Assembly (NCBI GenBank): GCA_039105265.1
Contig: JAPFFF010000254.1
Location: 1-28,792, forward strand
Direction of reading: 5' to 3'
Source of the DNA: Tritrichomonas musculus
Taxonomy: Eukaryota > Parabasalia > Tritrichomonadida > Tritrichomonadidae
DNA: 28,792 nucleotides
Part shown: positions 7,600-14,430 of the stretch, in pieces
Layout of the letters: every line of letters starts with the position of its first letter
How positions within the stretch are numbered: the stretch's first letter is position 1
Program-made: the position numbers and the translations under genes
Notes under the pieces: generated by a model
Told to the model about the DNA's origin: nothing
The model's database searches: none
What the model saw: only the letters and a program-made list of their open reading frames with translations

Positions 7600-9635
7600 A
7601 TGGAAATTGAAGATTGTTTCTTCGATACCTCAGACTATGAAATGACAAATAAAAAGCTTGGCGAAGGAGCTTTTGGCAAGGTTTATGTTGTTGAAAGCGA
7701 AAACAGTGATATTTTATATTGTGTCAAAATCATTAACACCAATGGAGCTTTCTCCAGTCGTGATCAAAAGGTATTCTTACGCGAATCACTTATATTACAT
7801 AAATTAAGCCATCCATCCATAGTTAAATTTTATGGCATTAATTTCCATTCTTTTGACGATCCAACAATTCTTAATCCAACAATTCTCACTGAATATATCC
7901 CAAACGGATCATTAAAAGATATTCTTGACAAAGAAAAGAAGAGCATTGCGGACAATAGTGCATTTGTTTACTCGGAATATCAGATGCAATGAGATATCTC
8001 CACAAAGCTGGCATTCTTCATCGAGATCTAAAGCCACAGAACATTCTCATTGACAACAATTATTATCCAAAAGTATGCGACTTTGGCCTTTCCAGATGCT
8101 TCGCAGATTCACTTACAAATTCAATGCAATTATCAATGACAGGAAGCATCGGCACCCCTCTATATATGGCACCCGAATTGTATGAAGACGATCAGCACTA
8201 TGGACCTGCTGTTGATGTTTACGCATTTGCTTTTTTGGCTTATGAAATTGTCACCGGAAATGAGCCCTTTTGCGAAAACGGGAAATCAGCAACTTTAACT
8301 GAACTTATAAGGAAAATCAAAAACGGTTTAAGGCCAAAGTTTGAATATAACATAAACGATAACATGAAAGATTTGATTGAAAAATGTTGGAGTCAGGATC
8401 CAAAAGAACGTCCTTCTTTTGATGAAATTTTTGAAATGCTTTCATCAGACTTTTCTTTTTCTGATGAAACAGTTGATGAAGACGAGTTAAATGAATACTT
8501 GGAGATGCTAAATGAAAGCAGAAATGCTACAAAGCAAGAAAACGAGCTTGATAAACTAAAAAGCGAGTTAACTTTAAAAAATGAAGAAAATAAAAATCTT
8601 CAGATTGAAGTAAGTAAATTAAAAAATGAAATAAAGAACCTTCATGATGAAATAGATAGATTGAAAAATCCTGATTCAAATGGCGATTCAAATAATTCAA
8701 AATGTCTTCATATAAAAATTTGTGCTGCTAATAGAATTTTGAGTTTGCGTCCTTTTCAAAAGCCTGATTCTTATGTGACACTTCGTTTAAAAAGTCAATC
8801 AAGCGATCTTGCAACCACAGTTTATTACGACTCAAATAATCCTGTTTGGAATGAAGAATTCGATTTAATTTTTAATGATAAAAATGATTTTTTGATCATT
8901 AATATGTACAATAAGTCTTCAAAAGGAGATGAAAAATTGATGAATCAGCTTGAACTTCCAGTCTATGATTTGATGGTTTACGATCAGGTTGACCGAAAAG
9001 AAATTGATATCATGCTAAAGAAGAAGAAAGCAGGAACATTGATTTTCGAAGTTCAAGCTTTGTCTCTAAACGAAGTACAAAATAGTACAAAAGAATACAT
9101 AGACTGGAAATTGGTGAAAGACAACTTTATCAAAATACTGTTAATTAGTGGTGATGTTTCAGGAAAATCAGCTTTATTAAATCGTTTCGTCAATGATACT
9201 AATAGTTATAATGATTTGGCAACCATTGGAGTTTATTTTAAGAACCGAAATATTGAAATAGATGGGAATAGTGTTGAAATGCAGATATGGGATAGTGCTG
9301 CTCAAGAAAGGTTCAGGTCAATCACCAAAACGTACTTTAAAGGCATACATGGAATAATAATTTGCTTCGATGTTAACAGAAAGGATTCATTATTATCAAT
9401 CAATTATTGGATTAAAGAATTTAAAGAAATGGATTTTGATAAAAAAATACCAATTGTTCTCTCTGGAAATATGATTGATGCTGGAAATAGAGAAGTTTCA
9501 TATGATGAGGCTGAAAAATTTGCATCCGAAAACGGATGGAGATATTTTGAAACTTCAGCCAAAGAGAATATAGGAGTTGAAGAACCATTTCGATATATCG
9601 CAATTAAATCTCTTAAATATAAAAATAAAATTTAA
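7600..9635 (+). pseudogene. TKL-type kinase - coiled coil - C2 - Rab GTPase fusion, frameshifted
   Basis: Two overlapping frames form one gene. The first (7600-7992) gives the kinase N-lobe with GEGAFGKVY and the Lys of YCVKII. The second, open from about 7959 onward, gives CLLGISDAMRYLH, the catalytic loop HRDLKPQN, CDFGLSR and MAPELY, ending near 8450. A few codons plus a frame seem to be missing near 7950-7965, between helices D and E. Downstream come a charged coiled coil (about 8500-8670), a C2 domain (about 8701-9060; KPDSYVTLRL, NPVWNEEFD) and a Rab/Ras GTPase domain (about 9118-9630). The GTPase has GDVSGKS, TIGV, WDSAAQERF, NMID and ETSAKEN. It ends in KNKI without prenylation cysteines. 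Signalling at membranes is suggested by kinase plus C2 plus GTPase. It could instead be a sequencing error in a working gene. Confidence 0.75.
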
Positions 9636-9922
9636 ATAAAAAAATATTTTAAATAGTATTTTGTTTATCTATTTCTTAAGTTTATAAACAATTATTTTTT
9701 TCCCCCTTGACAATTTGTAGTAATTGATGAATCAATTAGTAAATAAGTCATTAATATACTGTCTTTGCCAAATAAATCATCATTATTAATTGATCTATAA
9801 ATAAATGAAATTTTTTTTTGTGTAAATTATAGATGAAAAATTACTAGTTTCTTTGAGATTGATAGATAAGTGATTTGTAGCATACAAAATTTAAAACTTT
9901 TTTTGGTGTATTGTTTTATATT
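9636..9922. other. Convergent intergenic spacer
   Basis: This AT-rich spacer lies between the stop codons of the kinase fusion and the BspA-like gene. It contains a TTAATTGAT-type AT-rich segment and T runs but no gene I can support. Confidence 0.4.
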
Positions 9923-12019
9923 CTATATTTTAATCAATTTTACTGCAGGCCTCATTCCGATTCTATTTGTACTTAAAAACGAAGGAATTGTCACTTGAAT
10001 GAGAGATGAACATCCCTCAAAAATATTATCGCCGATAGATGTCACAGAAGTCGGAATAGCAATTTCTGTTAAAGATGAACAACGCTCGAAAGCATTATCG
10101 CCAATTTCAGTTACAGAAGAAGGAATCAATATTTGCTTCATTGAAGAACAACCATAGAAAGCGTATTTTTTAATCAAAGTTATTGAAGAAGGAATGTCGA
10201 TATCTTTCATTGATGAGCAATCATAAAAAATCCAACCTTCAATCAAAGTAATTGAAGAAGGAATTGTAATTTTTTCAAGAGAAGAGCAACCACGAAAGGC
10301 AGAGAAACCAATTGATTTAATTGAAGAAGGATAACAAAACGAAACTTGGTTCAATGAAGAACAGCCAAAGAAGGTCCATTCACCAATTGAAATCACAGAA
10401 GAAGGAATGATTATTTTCTCAAGTGACGAGCAACCTCTAAATGCAGAGAAACCAATCGACTTAATTGAAGAAGGATAACTAAATGATACTTCTTTCAATG
10501 CTGAACATTCATTGAATGCCCAGCCTTCAATTGAAATGACTGACGATGGAATTGTTATTTGTTCCAATAATGAACAATCTTCAAACGCATTCCATCCGAT
10601 TGATTTAACAGAAGAAGGAATTGTTACACGTTTTAATGATGAACATCCTTGAAACAGCATCGCTGGGATCTCTTCGAGATCGCCTCCAATATTTAATGAC
10701 ACAATTCCGGTGAAAATTTCATGCCCAAAAGAAGAAACTGTCGAAGGAATCGTGATTTGCCTCAATGATGAACATCCACTAAAAGCTTCGTTTCCAATTG
10801 ATGTAACGGATGATGGGATGCTGAATGTTACATGTGACAACGAAGAACACCCACAGAAAGCACAATCATCAATATAAATAACTGATGATGGAATAATTAT
10901 TTCTGTCAATTCAGAACATCTATAAAACAAATCTTTTTGAATTCCAATTTTCTTCAATGACAAAAGAACACAAATTACTTCTTCTTCAATAATCTTACCT
11001 TCCTTTTTACTATATAAAATAATGTTGTCATCATAATGTTCACTAAAGAACGAATAGTTGTAAAACGGAATGTCTTTATACACTGAATTTTTACTGATTT
11101 CATTCGACAACAAATTGTTCTTGATGTAAATTGAAATGTCGTTGTGATGACATTTGATTGATTCAAGCAAACATTCAACAAATGATGGGTCTGTCGGTTC
11201 CACTCCATAATTTTCAAGAAGGTGAATTAATTGACCATTATTTGAATGTACAGCAAAAAGCCAAAGTGACGGTTTTAATTCAATTCCATTCGCTCTTAAA
11301 TATTGAAAAATTTGAATTGATCCATAAAAAGTTGCATATTCAATTAGGGTACATTTTTTGCCAATTAAAAATCCGTTTGTTTCAAAAATCGACGGTTCAA
11401 TTTCAGTTGAAATTGAAAGGTTTGTTTGATTTATATATCTAATGAATTCTTCAACAGAATCATCTCGAATTAATGAACAAATGAATGAGTCATTCTCTCC
11501 AATTAATCGTTTTTCTTCATAGTTGTCAAAAATGTTTGAGTCAATTTCTAAAAGTTCTCGTTTAATTTTGTCACTTTTTAATCTGCAAAAATTTTTTTTT
11601 ATTTCATTGAAAAAATACAAATAATTCTTCGTGTCGCTGCTCTCAGCAAGAATTTCGAACGTTTCATTAAAGGACAAGATATCATTTTGAAAAAGAAACA
11701 GAAGAATTCGTTTGTTCGTCTGAAAAATTTCATAAATTTCTGAATTTGAAAAAACGGTTGTGATTTCGTTTTTAAAATAAGCTAAAATTCGGTCAATTTT
11801 GATAAAAAAAGATGCTGAACGGTGATGATGATCAGTTATCGCACAAATTAAGCAAAGTAATATTTTGAATTCGAATTTGTTATCAAAAATTTGTTGATCG
11901 ATAACTAATCTAATGAAATATTGAAAGTATAATTCAGATTTGTCTTCCTCATTGATGAAACATAAAAGAGTATTTTGAATTAGTTTAAATTTTTCAAGAT
12001 AATTAATATTCATTCCCAT
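9923..12019 (-). CDS. BspA-like leucine-rich-repeat protein with ankyrin-like N-terminal domain
   Basis: The 698-residue protein starts at the ATG at 12017-12019. Residues 1-300 are helical and contain an ankyrin-like stretch (CTLIEYATFYGSIQIFQYLR, then LWLFAVHSNNGQLIHLLENY), as in the common trichomonad ankyrin/DUF3447 proteins. From about residue 345 there are roughly fourteen 23-residue LRR_5 (BspA/TpLRR) repeats of the form GCSSLxxIxIPSSVxSIGxxAF. One two-repeat block (YPSSIKSIGFSAFRGCSSLE) occurs twice almost unchanged, showing recent internal duplication. There is no signal peptide and no C-terminal membrane segment, so surface display is not supported for this member. BspA-like proteins form very large families in Trichomonas and are often linked to adhesion; for this cytosolic-looking form the role is unknown. 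Confidence 0.85.
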   Translation of the reverse strand: MGMNINYLEKFKLIQNTLLCFINEEDKSELYFQYFIRLVIDQQIFDNKFEFKILLCLICAITDHHHRSASFFIKIDRILAYFKNEITTVFSNSEIYEIFQTNKRILLFLFQNDILSFNETFEILAESSDTKNYLYFFNEIKKNFCRLKSDKIKRELLEIDSNIFDNYEEKRLIGENDSFICSLIRDDSVEEFIRYINQTNLSISTEIEPSIFETNGFLIGKKCTLIEYATFYGSIQIFQYLRANGIELKPSLWLFAVHSNNGQLIHLLENYGVEPTDPSFVECLLESIKCHHNDISIYIKNNLLSNEISKNSVYKDIPFYNYSFFSEHYDDNIILYSKKEGKIIEEEVICVLLSLKKIGIQKDLFYRCSELTEIIIPSSVIYIDDCAFCGCSSLSHVTFSIPSSVTSIGNEAFSGCSSLRQITIPSTVSSFGHEIFTGIVSLNIGGDLEEIPAMLFQGCSSLKRVTIPSSVKSIGWNAFEDCSLLEQITIPSSVISIEGWAFNECSALKEVSFSYPSSIKSIGFSAFRGCSSLEKIIIPSSVISIGEWTFFGCSSLNQVSFCYPSSIKSIGFSAFRGCSSLEKITIPSSITLIEGWIFYDCSSMKDIDIPSSITLIKKYAFYGCSSMKQILIPSSVTEIGDNAFERCSSLTEIAIPTSVTSIGDNIFEGCSSLIQVTIPSFLSTNRIGMRPAVKLIKI

Positions 12020-12030
12020 TCGGGAATAAA

Positions 12031-12035
12031 AGTGA
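12031..12035 (-). promoter_or_regulatory. Candidate initiator element (TCACT) of the BspA-like gene
   Basis: Read on the minus strand, TCACT lies just upstream of the ATG, with its A 14 nt before the start codon. This fits the trichomonad initiator TCA(+1)YW and the very short 5' UTRs known from Trichomonas. One five-base match is weak evidence on its own. Confidence 0.4.
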
Positions 12036-12113
12036 TCAATATAATATTCAAAAAATTGAATATTTATGCTCCAAATTATTTATTTTAATAAATATTTTAT
12101 TTCTTTAATGAAG

Positions 12114-12184
12114 TCGCTGGTAGTGTAATGGTATCATGTAGGATTGTCGTTCCTGTGACCCGGGTCCGATTCCCGGCCAGCGAG
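12114..12184 (+). tRNA. tRNA-Asp (GTC)
   Basis: A 71-nt cloverleaf: acceptor stem TCGCTGG/CCAGCGA, discriminator G73, D-arm GTG..CAT, and an anticodon stem TAGGA/TCCTG around the loop TTGTCGT with anticodon GTC. The T-stem is CCGGG/CCCGG. The T-loop reads TCCGATT, so the usual T55 is a C. No CCA is encoded, as expected for a eukaryotic nuclear gene. No intron is present. A T9 run follows directly. Confidence 0.9.
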
Positions 12185-12193
12185 TTTTTTTTT
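12185..12193 (+). terminator. Pol III terminator of tRNA-Asp
   Basis: A run of nine T residues starts immediately after the discriminator base, which is the standard RNA polymerase III stop signal. Confidence 0.85.
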
Positions 12194-12208
12194 AATTCTA
12201 TTGTTAAT

Positions 12209-12746
12209 ATGAATATAAACAAAGAAACATATTTTGAACTTAACTTAGAGAATTCATTTGCAAAAATAGTATCATCAAAATCTAAAGGAACTGTTTTTAT
12301 TCCTTGTTCATTGAATCACAATACAAAAGAATTCATTATTAAAACAATTTCTAAAGAATCTTTTTTTAACAATATTTATTTAAAGTCTGTAAAATTTCTT
12401 GAGACATCAGAAATAGAAAATATAGAACAAGAAGCTTTTATAAATTCAACAATTCGTGAAATAATTATTCCACCAAAAGTCAAAACAATTCATAAATATA
12501 CTTTTCATCAATGCAATAAGCTTTCAAAAATTGAATTGCATTGAAGAAAACGCATTTTCAGGAACCATAATTAATAATATCAAACTACCACCAAGAATTC
12601 AAATATTAGAAGAAGCACGGTGCAGTTTTACTCCTTATTTGAATAATGTTTTTATTCCTCCAAATAATCCAATTAAAGTTATAGAAGAAGGAATTGTGAT
12701 TTCTCTCAATGATGAACATCCACAAAAAAGTATCTTTTCTAATTGA
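12209..12746 (+). pseudogene. BspA-like LRR gene fragment, frameshifted
   Basis: From the ATG at 12209 the frame encodes LRR_5-type repeats (FINSTIREIIIPPKVKTIHK, then YTFHQCNKLSKIELH) and stops at 12542-12544. The reading continues in another frame as CIEENAFSGTIINNIKLPPR, so a frameshift, and probably a short deletion, lies near 12530. A full BspA-like gene would have many more repeats. From about 12650 the plus-strand frame is just the complement of a minus-strand BspA remnant, so the true plus-strand homology probably ends there. The open frame can be extended upstream into the tRNA-Asp gene, which is not a credible start. It is a decayed member of the same family as the gene at 9923-12019. 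Confidence 0.7.
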
Positions 12747-12829
12747 AGTTACAGAAGGAGTAATTGTGATTCTCGTTAATGAAGTCACAGAAGAATGAAT
12801 TGTTATTTCTGTTAATGACGAATGATATT
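12645..12829 (-). pseudogene. BspA-like LRR repeat remnant, opposite strand
   Basis: On the minus strand the segment reads HSSLTEITIHSSVTSLTRI, then TPSVTSIRKDTF. In a second frame it continues as CGCSSLREITIPSSITLIG. These are typical 23-residue BspA repeats with at least one frameshift between them and no start codon. The remnant meets the plus-strand BspA fragment tail to tail, so two pieces of the family have been joined in inverted orientation. Confidence 0.65.
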
Positions 12830-12945
12830 ATCGTTCTTTTCATTCTATAATCATAAAACACTTGCACAAAAAATATCAAAATAAATAATAATAATAAAAA
12901 TGAACAATATTATCGATATATATTTATTAACAAAAAAACAAGCAT

Positions 12946-13170
12946 TTAATCTGTTGTTTCATTTGCCATGATGTTAATTGATGAATTGAATTCGTGTTTA
13001 ACTGCATGATTTGATGCTTTTGATGCATTGTTAGTTCCTGAAGTTGATGAATTTCTTGTGTTTTGGATTGGTTTCTTTGTTTCTTTTTCAATTTTATTCT
13101 TTAATTCATCAGATAATTTGATTTCGGCTTCTGAAACATTTTTGAGGTTCATATTATGATAAACATACAT
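12946..13170 (-). CDS. hypothetical small charged protein or 3' gene remnant
   Basis: A 74-residue frame starts at an ATG at 13168-13170. The product is charged and then Ser/Thr/Asn-rich: AEIKLSDELKNKIEKETKKP followed by RNSSTSGTNNASKASNHAV. It has no membrane segment or recognised motif. Composition is convincing for a coding sequence. The start lies only about 80 bp from tRNA-Asn, with a T-rich tract between, so this may be a complete small gene or the end of one truncated near the tRNA. Function unknown. Confidence 0.4.
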   Translation of the reverse strand: MYVYHNMNLKNVSEAEIKLSDELKNKIEKETKKPIQNTRNSSTSGTNNASKASNHAVKHEFNSSINIMANETTD

Positions 13171-13252
13171 GATGTCAATACAATCCCTCTTTTTTTTAAA
13201 ATAACGATTTTATTTATTAAAGAAATTAATTAGAATTTTTCAATATTAGATT

Positions 13253-13326
13253 TCCTCCCTAACTCAGTTGGTTAGAGTGTCAGACTGTTAATCTGGAAGT
13301 CGTGTGTTCGATCCACACGGGAGGAG
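13253..13326 (+). tRNA. tRNA-Asn (GTT), retroelement target
   Basis: A 74-nt cloverleaf: acceptor stem TCCTCCC/GGGAGGA, discriminator G73, T8 A9, D-stem ACTC/GAGT with the loop AGTTGGTTA, and an anticodon stem TCAGA/TCTGG around CTGTTAA with anticodon GTT. The T-arm is GTGTG-TTCGATC-CACAC. No CCA and no intron. The gene is complete in spite of the adjoining insertions. Its 3' part, from the last T-loop base through the T-run, is repeated three more times downstream at the borders of the retroelement modules. Confidence 0.95.
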
Positions 13327-13336
13327 ATTTTTTTTT
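13313..13336 (+). repeat. Target sequence copy 1 (in the intact tRNA-Asn gene)
   Basis: This 24-bp segment (CCACACGGGAGGAGA plus T9) is the original target: the end of the T-loop, the 3' half of the T-stem, the acceptor 3' strand and the terminator. It precedes module A copy 1 and is duplicated at 14396, 22837 and 23915. Confidence 0.9.
13328..13336 (+). terminator. Pol III terminator of tRNA-Asn
   Basis: Nine T residues begin two bases after the acceptor stem. The same T8-9 run is part of every target-derived repeat in the array, so it also sits upstream of each module. Confidence 0.85.
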
Positions 13337-14395
13337 CATTTTTATTTTCGAGGTTTACGCAGGCAATAACTAGATATTCGTAATCAGTGCACTGAGCTGA
13401 TTCGTATGGTGCCCTCAGATCGATGTTTCGTCCGAATTTTCCAAACTGATTTCAATTATATGTAGGGTCACCTCACAAAGTCCGACCACTGGACTTACCA
13501 CAATATTATACTGTTGTTTCTTATCTCATATTATCAATATCAGCTCTTAACGTTATATCTCATACTCAATCAGTTATATGCAATTTCAAATATACCTCTC
13601 AAAACTTACTCTAATGTTATTATACTCTTCCTTCTCACTTTGTTTATTCCAGTTTCCTTCGATCGCGCCTTTCTGTTCCCTCGGTTTCCCACTTTTCATG
13701 ACTCCATTCTCATTTTACAATTTCTCTCAATATTCTCAAATCTACAAGGCGTTATACAATATGAAGACGATTCTCACGGACAGATCGAAGTAAATTGCTA
13801 CTTATTTTTACTCTTTTAGTTTATTCATTTTTATATATGGAGTCATCTTTCAGTGAGTCTACTTGTGATTTCAATGATCACACTGCCTTGATGAAAGAAT
13901 CAAAAGACAGCAGTCAACAAGCGTCTACGGTAAAGGATCTCCGCAAGATGCTGCCTGACACATGTCGCGTGACTCTACTGAAGGGCGCTCAATGAGCCCG
14001 TTCGTTCTCTCATTTAAGTTCTTGTTCAATTGTTTTATCCGTTACTCATTGTTCCTCATTTTCAGATCTCAATCTGATATCCTCATTTACATTGTTACAT
14101 TGTTGCATTGTTTCAAGTTCTTTGTTCTTTAGACGAGTTGTTTTACATCAGACTCGGAAACCATCGCTGGTTGTAACACAACCCGTCCTCAGAATGATCT
14201 GTGTTGCTCAATGATCATTTTTTGGCGACCGTTTATTCCAAGTCTGACTCATTACTTGAAGTCTTTTTGGACCTTTTAACTTCAAGTTTTACCTTTTTCC
14301 TTTTATTTTCCTTTTTTTTTCTTAAAGCTTATGCCTAGCTTTTTTTATTAATTGCTTAATCGCAAAACTCTTAAAGCATTTAATAAACATTTAAA
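13337..14395 (+). mobile_element. Module A copy 1: non-autonomous retroelement or 5' module (1059 bp)
   Basis: This begins CATTTTTATTTTCGAGG right after the T-run and ends in TTAATAAACATTTAAA right before the next target copy. It is flanked on both sides by the 24-bp target repeat, so it looks like a separate insertion. It encodes no RT or endonuclease. It resembles the neighbouring LINE only in the last 15 or so bases (TTAATAAAC then A/T). Visible RNA hairpins are AAGTCC/GGACTT at 13478-13496, a 9-bp stem ACTTGAAGT/ACTTCAAGT at 14254-14287 and AAAGCT/AGCTTT at 14324-14342. A 52-codon ORF lies at 13837. It may be a SINE-like partner mobilised by the LINE, or the promoter-bearing 5' part of a composite unit. 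Confidence 0.7.
13837..13995 (+). CDS. small ORF inside module A (52 aa), uncertain
   Basis: ATG to TGA encodes a 52-residue peptide beginning MESSFSESTCDFNDHTALMK and ending DTCRVTLLKGAQ. It stands out because this part of module A is less T-rich than the rest and the peptide is hydrophilic and balanced. The second module A keeps the same frame and length with one Thr-to-Ala change. No motif is recognised. The two copies are about 99% identical, so conservation alone proves little. It could be a small accessory protein of the element or chance. Confidence 0.3.
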   Translation: MESSFSESTCDFNDHTALMKESKDSSQQASTVKDLRKMLPDTCRVTLLKGAQ

Positions 14396-14419
14396 CCACA
14401 CGGGAGGAGATTTTTTTTT
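14396..14419 (+). repeat. Target sequence copy 2 (between modules A1 and B1)
   Basis: This is an exact 24-bp copy of the tRNA-Asn 3' part plus T9 (CCACACGGGAGGAGA then nine T). It separates module A copy 1 from the LINE. The LINE's reading frame is open through it, though without an ATG. Confidence 0.9.
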
Positions 14420-14430
14420 ATTTTGCAAAT

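Noticed and set aside
10975-11442. Open frames overlapping the BspA-like gene on both strands
   Set aside because: They are shadows of the 698-residue gene without independent start context or recognisable domains.
12128-12208. Upstream extension of the BspA fragment into tRNA-Asp
   Set aside because: The in-frame start lies within the tRNA gene. The ATG at 12209, after the Pol III terminator, is the sensible limit.
13337-13500. A self-cleaving ribozyme (HDV-like or hammerhead) at the start of module A, as in R2 elements
   Set aside because: I looked for a 7-bp P1 pairing at the 5' end and for hammerhead core motifs and found neither; only simple hairpins are visible. A covariance-model scan would be needed to exclude it.
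13514-13819. 101-codon frame in module A (and its copy at 23037)
   Set aside because: It has a non-ATG start and almost only Leu, Ile, Phe, Ser and Tyr from T-rich DNA. It overlaps another equally open frame, so it is a composition artefact.
14396-14410. GGGAGGAG before the LINE ATG as a ribosome binding site
   Set aside because: It is the acceptor stem sequence of tRNA-Asn copied at insertion; the context is eukaryotic.
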